Source: Myxococcales bacterium
GTDB taxonomy: Bacteria; Myxococcota_A; Polyangia; Palsa-1104; JAEUJZ01
Assembly (NCBI GenBank): GCA_016794465.1
Contig: JAEUKA010000089.1
Span: forward strand, 1 to 64,000
DNA: 64,000 nt
Direction of reading: 5' to 3'
Shown: one piece after another, positions 8,101 through 16,622 of the stretch
Layout of the letters: every line of letters begins with the position of its first letter
Numbering within the stretch: the first letter of the stretch is position 1
The notes under the pieces: generated by a model
What the model saw: the letters and a program-made list of their open reading frames with translations, nothing else
What the model was told of the DNA's origin: nothing
Database searches by the model: none
Made by a program: the position numbers and the translations under genes

Positions 8101-9573
8101 ATGACGGACACGAAAAGCGCGGCCCCGCAAGCTGCCGAGACGGAGCTGCAGAACAAGCAGCAAGCGCTGCTGTGGCGACTTCTTTCTGCGTGCTTTGGTC
8201 AGGGGGAAAAAGCGCAGAACTTGGAGTCGCTGAGCAAAGAGATCACGAAGGACTTGGGAATGCCCGAGCTGGTGCTCGATCCGCTGGTGTCGATCACCAC
8301 GCTGCTGCAGCGCTTTCCTGATCTGAAGAGTGACTTCGAGCGGCCCCTTCCTGGTGCAATGATCGATGAAGGAAGTGAAGGCGGTGTCGCGCTGACCAGT
8401 GCTGTGGCAGAGACTCCTGAGCCTGGAACAGAGACTCCTGCTGCATCGCCGAATGATCGACTGCGCCGGACGTTGGTATTGTCCAAGCTGCTGCTGAACG
8501 CGTTCGGTCCCGCGACGCAGACCAAGACTGTAACGGCTCAGCAGTATTCGCAGTGGACTCAGGATCTGGGTCGCTTGGAAGAAGCGTTCGGATATCCGCA
8601 AGGAGGTCTGCGTGGTCGCGGTGGAGGTGGTGGCGGAGCAGGAACTGGACCGGGTGGGGGACGGAGACTCCTGTCCGAAGAGGATCTGCGGCGCGGCTTT
8701 CAAGGACTGGAAGGAGAGCTGGTACGGCGAATGGAGCTGCGGGAAGTCCTCAAGGACTCGCGGCTGGCTGCCAAGCTCTCTCCCTCGATTGCGCTCGTCG
8801 AGCAGTTGCTGGCAGACAAAGCGAATCTGTCAGGAGTTGCGCTGGAAAATGCCAAAAAACTGATCCGCGCTTACGTCGATCAAGTGGCGGAAGTGCTGAA
8901 GCTGCAGGTGCAGCGGGCGAGCAAAGGAAAGTTCGATCGCAGCACTCCGCCGAAGCGGGTGTTCCGGAATCTCGATCTGAAGCGCACGCTGTGGAAGAAC
9001 CTGACCAACTGGAATCCGGCGGAAGAGCGACTGTATGTAGACCGCTTGATCTTCCGTCGCACTGCCGCCAAGACCCAGCCGACGCGACTGCTGGTGGTGG
9101 TAGATCAGTCGGGATCGATGGTGGACGCGATGGTGCAGAGCACGATCTTGGCGTCTATCTTTGCGGGACTCCCAAAGGTTGACTGTCACCTGATTGCGTT
9201 TGATACCCGTGTGCTCGATCTGACGCCGTGGGTTCACGATCCGTTTGAAGTCCTTCTGCGCACCGAGCTTGGCGGCGGAACCCTGATTCGCCAAGCGCTG
9301 ATCGAAGCGAGCAAGAAGATTGTCGAGCCGAAGAACACCGCGATGGTGGTGATCTCTGACTTCTATGAAGGCGGCTCCGATCAAGAGCTGCTCGATTACA
9401 TCAAGGGCTTGAAGGACTCTGGCGTTCACTTTATTCCCGTCGGTGCGCTCCAGTCGAGCGGCTACTTTTCGGTCAGTGAGTTCTTCCGGACTCGCTTGGC
9501 GGAAATGGGTATGCCGATTCTGCATGGCGCCGTCAACAAGCTCATTCACCAGCTCCGCTACCTACTGAATTAG
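8101..9573 (+). CDS. VWA-domain protein (CoxE-like) of a MoxR-VWA system
   Basis: A 490-residue protein. The C-terminal 180 residues are a von Willebrand factor A domain with a full MIDAS: LLVVVDQSGSM (DxSxS), the Thr in LGGGTLIRQAL and the Asp in VVISDFYEGG. The upstream region has helices and a glycine-rich loop (LRGRGGGGGGAGTGPGGG at about residues 170-187) separating an N-terminal helical domain. In MoxR-VWA pairs the VWA protein is the metal-dependent adaptor that links the AAA+ motor to its client. RBS AAGGAAG; it lies 11 bp before the MoxR gene. Cytoplasmic. Confidence 0.85.
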   Translation: MTDTKSAAPQAAETELQNKQQALLWRLLSACFGQGEKAQNLESLSKEITKDLGMPELVLDPLVSITTLLQRFPDLKSDFERPLPGAMIDEGSEGGVALTSAVAETPEPGTETPAASPNDRLRRTLVLSKLLLNAFGPATQTKTVTAQQYSQWTQDLGRLEEAFGYPQGGLRGRGGGGGGAGTGPGGGRRLLSEEDLRRGFQGLEGELVRRMELREVLKDSRLAAKLSPSIALVEQLLADKANLSGVALENAKKLIRAYVDQVAEVLKLQVQRASKGKFDRSTPPKRVFRNLDLKRTLWKNLTNWNPAEERLYVDRLIFRRTAAKTQPTRLLVVVDQSGSMVDAMVQSTILASIFAGLPKVDCHLIAFDTRVLDLTPWVHDPFEVLLRTELGGGTLIRQALIEASKKIVEPKNTAMVVISDFYEGGSDQELLDYIKGLKDSGVHFIPVGALQSSGYFSVSEFFRTRLAEMGMPILHGAVNKLIHQLRYLLN

Positions 9574-9584
9574 GAGACTCTCAC

Positions 9585-10952
9585 ATGGCGACTCCCCGAA
9601 CCAAAAAGACCAAGAGCGATGACACCTCGGCAGCGGCCACCTCGGCTGCTCCTGCGACAGCAGAGACGGCAACAGATGCAGCAACCGTTCCTGCGGCCAC
9701 CCCAGCCAGCACCAGTACAGAGACGACTTCAGGAGCCGCTGCAGAGTTCCCGATTCCGGTCAAAGCAGAGACTCCTTCCGCGACTCCTTCCGCGACTCCC
9801 GTTCCGACTCCTTCCGCTGCTGCGGCTCCGGCCAAAAAGAAAGTGGAAGTGCTGCGCCAGCCGGCGGAAGTCAAGTATGCAGAGGAGCTGGTCTATCTGT
9901 CTTCCATCGACACCGGCAAGCGTCCGTTTAGCTGGAAGCTGTCGCCGCGCATGATCCGGACGTTCATCTTGGGATCGACTCCAGCCGACAAGATTGAGCG
10001 ACCGATTGCCCAGAAGTTCTTCGGTGATCCAGCGCTGGTCGAGCGCGCGATTGTGACGCTGGCTTCCGATCGCGGACTGCTCCTGATTGGTGATCCCGGA
10101 ACTGGCAAGAGCTGGCTGGCAGAGCTGCTCGCAGCGGCGATCTGCGGAAGCTCTACGCACACAGTTCAGGGCACGGCGGGAACTACCGAAGATCAGCTGA
10201 AGTATTCGTGGAATGTGGCGCTGGTGATTGCCAAGGGACAGTCGCGGGAGTCGCTGATTCCGTCGCCGATCATGATCGCGATGCAGCAGGCGGCGCTAGG
10301 CCGAATCGAGGAGCTGACGCGCTGTACGTCCGATGTGCAGGATGCGCTGATCTCGATTCTGTCCGAGAAATACATCACGATTCCGGAGCTGTCCGGAGAC
10401 AACGTGGTGTTCGCGCGACCGGGCTTTAACATCATTGCCACTGCCAACAGTCGCGATCGGGGTGTCAATGATCTGTCGACGGCGCTCAAGCGACGCTTTA
10501 ACTTTGTGACGATTCCTACCGTTACCAACAAGAAGAGCGAAAAAGAGATCGTCCTGTTCCGCACCCGTGAGCTGCTGACGCGCAATCAGTTCGAGGTCGA
10601 GCTGCCACCGGCTCTGCTCGACATTCTGCTACAGACGTTTGCGGATCTGCGGGATGCGCAAGCGGCGGCCAGCAGCGACGATCAGCGCCTGGAGTCCTCC
10701 CTCTCCACTGCCGAGCAGATTGGTGTGCTGGAAGATGCGGTGCTGCACAGTCAGTTCTTCGGACAGACAGCACTGTCGGCGGCCAACGTCGCGAAAGCGG
10801 TGGTGGGAACGGTGGTGCGGCGGATTCCGGAAGAGGTGTCGATCCTTAGTAAGTTCTGGCACTCGGTGGTGGAGAAGCGCGCCAAAGAGAAGAAGGGCGA
10901 GTGGGACGAGTATCTTGAAGGTGGCAAGCAGGCCATGAGCCTACTCAAGTAG
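9585..10952 (+). CDS. MoxR-family AAA+ ATPase
   Basis: A 455-residue protein. An Ala/Thr/Pro-rich tail of about 80 residues precedes the ATPase. The Walker A is GDPGTGKSWLAE (about residue 167). The Walker B place reads GRIEELTRCTSDVQDALI where the family usually has DEI/DEL, so Glu-Glu stands for Asp-Glu. Sensor 1 is ATANSRD and an arginine-rich LKRRFNFV follows. MoxR proteins act as chaperone-like motors with VWA partners for assembly or metal insertion. The N-terminal extension repeats PSATPSATP. RBS TAGGAG; the next gene starts 6 bp after the stop. Whether the altered Walker B still hydrolyses ATP is open. Confidence 0.85.
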   Translation: MATPRTKKTKSDDTSAAATSAAPATAETATDAATVPAATPASTSTETTSGAAAEFPIPVKAETPSATPSATPVPTPSAAAAPAKKKVEVLRQPAEVKYAEELVYLSSIDTGKRPFSWKLSPRMIRTFILGSTPADKIERPIAQKFFGDPALVERAIVTLASDRGLLLIGDPGTGKSWLAELLAAAICGSSTHTVQGTAGTTEDQLKYSWNVALVIAKGQSRESLIPSPIMIAMQQAALGRIEELTRCTSDVQDALISILSEKYITIPELSGDNVVFARPGFNIIATANSRDRGVNDLSTALKRRFNFVTIPTVTNKKSEKEIVLFRTRELLTRNQFEVELPPALLDILLQTFADLRDAQAAASSDDQRLESSLSTAEQIGVLEDAVLHSQFFGQTALSAANVAKAVVGTVVRRIPEEVSILSKFWHSVVEKRAKEKKGEWDEYLEGGKQAMSLLK

Positions 10953-10958
10953 GAAGCG

Positions 10959-13790
10959 ATGATGGAACGTACTCCTCCGTCGAACATTGAGGCTCTGCGG
11001 GCGCTGCAAGAGCAGATGGATGCAGCGGTGCAGGCCTTTGCAACCGATCAGCATCCGGTCAGTGATCTGCTGCAGCAGATGGTTTCCGATGTCGAGCGCG
11101 CCATGCAGGAGCCGCTCGAGATCATTCCTGTCTGTCATCACTCGCCGTCGTCGGCGCTGCATGTGGCAAAGCGGCTCTCTGAAAGGCCTCCCAAGGTGAT
11201 CTTCATGGAGCTCTGTGAAGATCTGCGCGGGTCTTTGGACGGTCTGCGCGACTGCCGCTTGCCGGTGGCGCTGCAAGCGTTTGCTCAGACGGCGGATGCG
11301 TTTCCCAAAGGCTGGTCACCGCTCTCTGTGGTGGCTCCTCTTTCGGAGTTTTCGGCAGAGTTTCAGGCCATCGCTTATGCGCTGGAACATCCTGGAACAG
11401 AGCTGGTGTTTGTCGATCGCGCGGTGGACTATGTCTTCCAGTGGATGCCACAGCAGGAAGACGAGCTGGAAAAGCACCTCATCAAAGAGGAAGAGCACGA
11501 TCAGGGGACTCCCAAAGCGCCGGGTGAGGAAGACCTGAGCGACGTTCCCGATCACGGTGCGGCGATTGGTCTGCAGATGGGAAACGTCGAGCCGACCTTC
11601 GATGTGTTCTTGGGATTCCTGCTCAAAAATGCGCGCGTCCGCCACTTCACAGAGTGGTGGGATCAGTACGTAGAGCAGGCGGTCTTGGCCGCCGACTATG
11701 CAACGTATCGCTATGTTCTTTCGCTGGTTGGGAGTCTGCTGCGGCGGCTTGGCCGCAAGGATACCGATCGCGAAAATGATCTGCGGCGCGAGCGTTACAT
11801 GTGGACGCGGATGAAGGAGCACCTGAAGAAGACAGGAATCGCACCCAGCGACGCGATTTATCTGTGTGGAGCGGTGCATGCGGTCAGTGATGTGCCAGAG
11901 TTTGGGACTCGTACCGATGCGGTGTGGGAGATTCCCAAGCGGACTCCGACCAAGTGGCTGTACGGCCTGGTACCGTCGAGCTATATCGCGATCGAACACC
12001 AGTTTCATCATCCCGCAGGAACTGTCGCAATTGCCGAGACAACGTGGGAAAAGGGAATCGAAGCGCTGGGAGTTCGTCCCTGGAAGCTTGGCAAGACCAA
12101 GTCTTCAGCTGCGACATCAGCGACGAAAACGAAGGGAAAGCCGGCCATAGTTCCTGCGACTCCTCCCGCTTCTGGAACGGCGGATACTGCGCGTGTCTTG
12201 GGGTTCTTTACCAAGCCTCCTTTGCTGCACGCAGCGGATGAAGAACAGCTGCTCAAGTGGTCGGTAGACATCGTGACTCTGGCGCGGGACAACGGCTATC
12301 TGACCTCGACCGCTGACGCGATTGCGATCTATCAGACCTCGATTCTGCTGGCCAACCTGCGCAATCGACAGCATCCGTCCCCCTATGACTTTGAGGATGC
12401 GGCGATTACTTGTCTGGAAAAAGATCGCCAGGTCAGAAAGCGGAATGTTCCCAAGCTGTGTCAGCTGCTGTTGGGAGGGAATCGCACCGGGAAGGTTGGA
12501 TTCAGTGCGCTGCCGCCGCTGGCGCAGGATGTCTACACTCGCCTGAAGCCGCTGGGAATCAACCTGGAAGCGACCACGATTCAGCGCGCGCTGATTGACT
12601 TCAAGAAAGATCCACACCTGCTGCCGTGCTCGGATCTGCTGTGGATGCTGCACTACTTGACGCAGGGACATCCGGTGCTGCGGCCGATCATGGGAGAGCG
12701 CAAGCTCGGTCATGTGCCGGTTCAGGAGTCCTGGGATGTCTCGATTGGCAAGTATCAGGAGTCGATCATTCGGCTCGGCTACGAAGGCGTAAACGTCGAG
12801 TTTGTCGTCGAGAAACGTCTGAAGACAGAGTCCTTTGGGCCAAACGCCAAGACCGTGACCGCGCTCAAAGCAGCAGAAGACTCGATTCTGTTTCTGAAGA
12901 GTACGCGGCTTACAGAGGAGTTAGGGGATCGCGCGGTTGATCTGCTCCGCAACGAGATGAGTGCGCAAGATGCACCAAAAATTGTGGAGCGAGTCCGTCG
13001 CTTGGTGCACTACTATCGCGCGACGCCGAGCGGTCTTCCCAAGTGGCTGAAGGACTTTGTGGCGACGGGATACTCGCACTACTCGATGCTGCTTCCCAAG
13101 GGCTTTGAGGATCGCGGAACCCGGCCCGCAGAAGTCGCCAGCATGCTCTGCTTTGTGTTCGATTTCGAGCCGCAGGCGCTGGCGCTTGGTTGTCAGCGCA
13201 GTCAGCTGGAGATTGCGATCCGTCAGGCCGGTCCGGTTACAAATGATCCGGCGAAGATCGGTCTGCTCTGGGCTTCCGAGCTGCTCCTGAAGCTGCGGGA
13301 CATCGACTCGATCCGCGCGTTCTTGGATCAGACACTCGACAATCCGCTGATGCTGCCGGTGTTTCCGGAGTATGTCTCAGGATTCCTGCTCGCGCTGGCG
13401 TTTGCGCCGGTGATGGGACGGGTGGTGGTCGAGCTCCTGTCGAAAGCGTTTGCGAAGCTGCCGGAAGAGATTCTGTATCCGTGGCTGCCAGGTCTGCTCC
13501 TGTCGCTGCGACCGTATGCGGAAGATCTGCTTCCCCGGCTGCTCAAAGACGTAAACGGACTGTTTCCCAAAGACACCAAAGCGCTTGGGAAGTGGCAGCC
13601 CCCGTGGGACAAAAAGGCCAGCGAAGCCGCGACTCCTGCGAGTGCTTCGTCAACTCCTGGAGCGAATCCTGAAGTGACTCCTGCTCAGGACACAAAGGCC
13701 GCTGTGACTCCGGAAGAGCAAGCGGTGATGACACTCCTACAGTCCGCGCCCGTCACCGCCCAGTCGCTCGCCGCACTCCTTAGCGCGTAA
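10959..13790 (+). CDS. DUF5682-family protein, last gene of the operon
   Basis: A 943-residue protein. The N-terminal part carries the marks of DUF5682: CHHSPSSALHVAKRL followed by PKVIFMELCEDL, and later LCGAVHAVSD. This family is thought to have an EreA/ChaN/TraB-like fold, and the conserved His and acidic residues suggest a metal-dependent hydrolase, which is inference. The rest is a long alpha-helical array (residues about 400-900), then a Thr/Ala/Pro-rich linker and a short helical end. Together with VWA and MoxR it matches a known co-occurring gene set whose physiological role is not settled. The stop lies inside the convergent gene (overlap 11 bp). Confidence 0.8.
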   Translation: MMERTPPSNIEALRALQEQMDAAVQAFATDQHPVSDLLQQMVSDVERAMQEPLEIIPVCHHSPSSALHVAKRLSERPPKVIFMELCEDLRGSLDGLRDCRLPVALQAFAQTADAFPKGWSPLSVVAPLSEFSAEFQAIAYALEHPGTELVFVDRAVDYVFQWMPQQEDELEKHLIKEEEHDQGTPKAPGEEDLSDVPDHGAAIGLQMGNVEPTFDVFLGFLLKNARVRHFTEWWDQYVEQAVLAADYATYRYVLSLVGSLLRRLGRKDTDRENDLRRERYMWTRMKEHLKKTGIAPSDAIYLCGAVHAVSDVPEFGTRTDAVWEIPKRTPTKWLYGLVPSSYIAIEHQFHHPAGTVAIAETTWEKGIEALGVRPWKLGKTKSSAATSATKTKGKPAIVPATPPASGTADTARVLGFFTKPPLLHAADEEQLLKWSVDIVTLARDNGYLTSTADAIAIYQTSILLANLRNRQHPSPYDFEDAAITCLEKDRQVRKRNVPKLCQLLLGGNRTGKVGFSALPPLAQDVYTRLKPLGINLEATTIQRALIDFKKDPHLLPCSDLLWMLHYLTQGHPVLRPIMGERKLGHVPVQESWDVSIGKYQESIIRLGYEGVNVEFVVEKRLKTESFGPNAKTVTALKAAEDSILFLKSTRLTEELGDRAVDLLRNEMSAQDAPKIVERVRRLVHYYRATPSGLPKWLKDFVATGYSHYSMLLPKGFEDRGTRPAEVASMLCFVFDFEPQALALGCQRSQLEIAIRQAGPVTNDPAKIGLLWASELLLKLRDIDSIRAFLDQTLDNPLMLPVFPEYVSGFLLALAFAPVMGRVVVELLSKAFAKLPEEILYPWLPGLLLSLRPYAEDLLPRLLKDVNGLFPKDTKALGKWQPPWDKKASEAATPASASSTPGANPEVTPAQDTKAAVTPEEQAVMTLLQSAPVTAQSLAALLSA

Positions 13791-14466
13791 AGTACAGCGT
13801 CAGATCGCTTCCCAACCACTCTTGCAGATCGCTCGCCAGCTCGTCGCTCAGACCGGCGCTGCGGAGTCGCTTGTGCAGGACTCCTTCCGAAGTTCCTTCC
13901 GGAAGACTGTGCTGCCGCAGGACCGCAAGCTGCTGCGCGGGCGTGTTGCCAAGCTGCGCATTTAACTCGGGCCAGTACGCGACAAAGGCGCGCTTTGCAC
14001 CCAGCGTCAAATAGTCCGTCAGCGACGCAAACCGAGTCGTATTTTCATACAGATACAGCAGCTCACTGCGATCGGGAAGGAGTGCGAACGTCGTACACTC
14101 TCCGTTCCAGCACTCCGGCACATCCAGGAAGATCCAGCTATCAACCGAGGGCACCGCGCCATCCACGGCAGGAACCCACTCCGGCTTGCTCAGCTCCCCC
14201 GGACCGGCCAGAGTAGTTAGCTCAATGCCACCACTGATCGGGGACTCCTCATGCGTCAGTCCCTTTCCTTGATAGGAACAGGTGAGCGTCGGCAGCTCAC
14301 GCGAGAACTGACGCAGATCATCGGGAATCCGCGCGTCCCAGTGGATCTGATCCATCACGCTCGGAACCTCCCCGGAGCCAGTCGTAAACTGGTCAAAGTG
14401 CAGGTCCGCGCGCTGCCGAAGCAGGGAAAACAAGGTGCGAAGTCGAAGGGCGAGTGATGTTGTCAT
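13780..14466 (-). CDS. SUKH (SMI1/KNR4)-like protein convergent to the DUF5682 operon
   Basis: A 228-residue protein with features seen in SUKH-superfamily immunity-type proteins: an N-terminal helix set, IPDDLRQFSREL near residue 48, then beta strands with DSWIFLDVPECWNGECTTFAL and a LTDYLTLG element. The match is by pattern only and is moderate. SUKH proteins often act as immunity proteins to toxins or as binding modules. Its 3' end overlaps the DUF5682 gene by 11 bp, and it uses the same GGA/ACT-rich codons as that operon (visual impression), so it may have arrived with it. Confidence 0.45.
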   Translation of the reverse strand: MTTSLALRLRTLFSLLRQRADLHFDQFTTGSGEVPSVMDQIHWDARIPDDLRQFSRELPTLTCSYQGKGLTHEESPISGGIELTTLAGPGELSKPEWVPAVDGAVPSVDSWIFLDVPECWNGECTTFALLPDRSELLYLYENTTRFASLTDYLTLGAKRAFVAYWPELNAQLGNTPAQQLAVLRQHSLPEGTSEGVLHKRLRSAGLSDELASDLQEWLGSDLTLYFTR

Positions 14467-14571
14467 GGTCTACTTTGCGTCCACTGTGACGATATCAGCT
14501 TGCCGAGCCGCTGCCTACCTGTACGAATTGCCAACAACCCGAGCGCTTTGCGGCTACCATGCCCGCCTCTT

Positions 14572-16257
14572 ATGACCAGAACTTCCGACCATCACCTGCC
14601 CCAGCCTGGGGCGCAAAGTCAGCATTCCAAAGTTGCCACCGTCGAGAAATCCGACATTCAGGCATCTCCATTTGCGGCGCTCGGCCTGATTCCAGAGCTG
14701 GTTCGCGCAGTCGCCGAGTCCGGTTACACCGACCCCACCCCGATTCAGGAGCAGTCGATTGGGCTGCTCCTGCAGGGTCGCGATCTGCTGGGCTGTGCCC
14801 AGACGGGAACCGGGAAGACAGCGGCCTTTGCGCTGCCGATCCTTCAGCTCCTGTACGCGCAGAGACAGCCGGCCCCCGTCGAGCACAAGCCGGCGCGACA
14901 TCCTCCCGGAGTCCGCAAGACGCGAACGCTGGTGCTGTCCCCGACCCGCGAGCTGGCCAGTCAGATCGAGGAGAGCTTCCGCACCTACGGCGCCTACACC
15001 GGCCTCACCAGCACGGTCATTTTTGGCGGCGTCAAGCAAGGTCCACAGGTGCAGCGGATGCGGACCGGGGTCGATATCCTGGTGGCGACGCCGGGACGGC
15101 TGCTCGATCTGATGGGTCAGGGCTTTGTCTCGCTGCGGGATCTACAGTTCTTCGTCCTTGATGAAGCCGATCGCATGCTCGATATGGGCTTTATCCACGA
15201 TGTGCGCAAGGTGCTGGCGGCGCTGCCACCGGTCAAGCAGTCGCTGCTGTTCTCGGCGACGATGCCCCCGGACATTGAAGCCCTGGCGATGACCTTTTTG
15301 CGCAACCCGGCGCGGGTGGCGGTGGCTCCGGTGTCGTCGACGGCGGAGCGCATTGCCCAGTCGGTGTACAAGGTGGCGAAGAACGACAAGCCTCGGCTGC
15401 TCGCGCACTTGCTGCAAAATCCAGATCTGTCGCGGGTGCTGGTGTTTACGCGCACCAAGCACGGCGCCAACAAAGTAGTCAAGCAGCTTGCAGAGGCTGG
15501 CTTCGTCGGTGAGGCAATTCACGGCAACAAGTCGCAGAACGCCCGGGAAGCCGCCCTCGCCCACTTCAAGAGCGGAGAGACGCGCATCCTGGTCGCCACC
15601 GACATTGCTGCCCGGGGCATCGATGTCGACAACGTCAGCCACGTCATCAACTACGACATTCCCAACGAGCCCGAGAGCTATGTTCACCGCATTGGCCGCA
15701 CCGCTCGAGCCGGAGCCGAAGGCATCGCCGTTTCGTTCTGTGACTGGGAGGAGCAGGGCTTCCTCAACAGCATCGAGAAGCTGATTCGTCAGCATGTCCC
15801 GGTCATCAGTAATCATCCCTTTGTGTCGAGTGGCCGAGGTGAGCGCACCGAGCCTGCCCCCAGCCAGCGTCCACACGGAGGTCAGCGGGGTGGTCGTCCG
15901 CAGTCGTCCGCAGGATCACAGAGTGCGCGTCCGCCGCGTGGTGAGCACAGTGCCAAGCCGCCGGCCAAGCCGCAGTCGCCCCCCCGACAGGGAGACAGGC
16001 AAACAGAGCGCCAGACAGACAGAGCGCCAGACAGACAGACAGACAGACAGACAGAGCGCCAAGGAGAGCGCGGTCGAGCGCCCAGCAAGCCCCAGGGACG
16101 ACCGTCTGGTGGCGGTGGCGGCGGCGGTGGCGAGCGCTCCGGTGGCCGATCTTCGGGCCGAAGCGGTGGCGGTGGTGGCGAGCGTTCCCGAACCACCACC
16201 ACGGAGCAGCGCGAGCGAATGGATCGCCAGCTCGACTGGATGAAGCGCTACACCTAA
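14572..16257 (+). CDS. rhlE: DEAD-box RNA helicase, RhlE type, with repeat-rich C-terminal tail
   Basis: A 561-residue helicase that unwinds structured RNA in ribosome assembly or mRNA decay. Visible motifs: Q motif (FAALGLIPELV...YTDPTPIQ), I AQTGTGKT, Ia PTRELA, Ib TPGRLLD, II VLDEADRMLD, III SATMP, IV VLVFTRTK, V ATDIAARGIDV and VI HRIGRTARAG. The start at ATG 14572 gives a short N-terminal extension; an upstream frame from 14500 is possible. After residue 420 the tail is low complexity: Gln/Arg/Pro, then RQTDRQTDRQTE encoded by tandem CAGA units, then poly-Gly and Arg, as in RNA-binding RGG-like tails. A change in CAGA copy number would frameshift the last 65-75 residues. Confidence 0.93.
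   Translation: MTRTSDHHLPQPGAQSQHSKVATVEKSDIQASPFAALGLIPELVRAVAESGYTDPTPIQEQSIGLLLQGRDLLGCAQTGTGKTAAFALPILQLLYAQRQPAPVEHKPARHPPGVRKTRTLVLSPTRELASQIEESFRTYGAYTGLTSTVIFGGVKQGPQVQRMRTGVDILVATPGRLLDLMGQGFVSLRDLQFFVLDEADRMLDMGFIHDVRKVLAALPPVKQSLLFSATMPPDIEALAMTFLRNPARVAVAPVSSTAERIAQSVYKVAKNDKPRLLAHLLQNPDLSRVLVFTRTKHGANKVVKQLAEAGFVGEAIHGNKSQNAREAALAHFKSGETRILVATDIAARGIDVDNVSHVINYDIPNEPESYVHRIGRTARAGAEGIAVSFCDWEEQGFLNSIEKLIRQHVPVISNHPFVSSGRGERTEPAPSQRPHGGQRGGRPQSSAGSQSARPPRGEHSAKPPAKPQSPPRQGDRQTERQTDRAPDRQTDRQTERQGERGRAPSKPQGRPSGGGGGGGGERSGGRSSGRSGGGGGERSRTTTTEQRERMDRQLDWMKRYT
16012..16055 (+). repeat. CAGA tetranucleotide microsatellite inside the helicase gene
   Basis: Three CAGA units at 16012-16023 and seven perfect tandem CAGA units at 16028-16055, separated and followed by the sequence GAGCGC. 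Twelve-base periods encode RQTD/RQTE. Since a unit is 4 bp, slipped-strand change of one unit shifts the frame of the tail. Confidence 0.9.
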
Positions 16258-16622
16258 CAGCGTGATGGAACAGCGCGCTGCGTGCCCCAATTGCTGCGTT
16301 GTCGGTGCATGCTGCCCGACGGTAGCTGCGCTCCTCCGCCTTGCACTTTGGGCTCCTCGCGCACTTTCTCATCACGCTGCTCACAGCGCGTCTCTCTGGT
16401 CAATATGAGTCGTTTTGTATGCCTAATATTGACTGTGCTGGGCCGGGACCGTGCCAAGCCCACAATGTCGGCTTGGCAGCCGTGCGGTGGCCCGGCGGGC
16501 AGCGAGCGCGACATTTCTTCCAATAGATCGGGGGCGTTTGCGATAAAGTTCGGTGGTATTGGAAAGTGCTCCATGCCCTTGTCCGCTTCGGTTCTCGGAG
16601 GTGTGTTTTGTCTAGCGGTGCT
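16258..16622. other. 365-bp gap between helicase and degenerate protease, no gene seen
   Basis: Short overlapping frames on both strands here lack motifs and ribosome sites. An A/T-rich patch at about 16400-16430 and another at 16538-16560 could hold the promoter of the downstream gene, but no paired -35/-10 boxes stand out. No intrinsic terminator for the helicase was seen. Confidence 0.4.
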
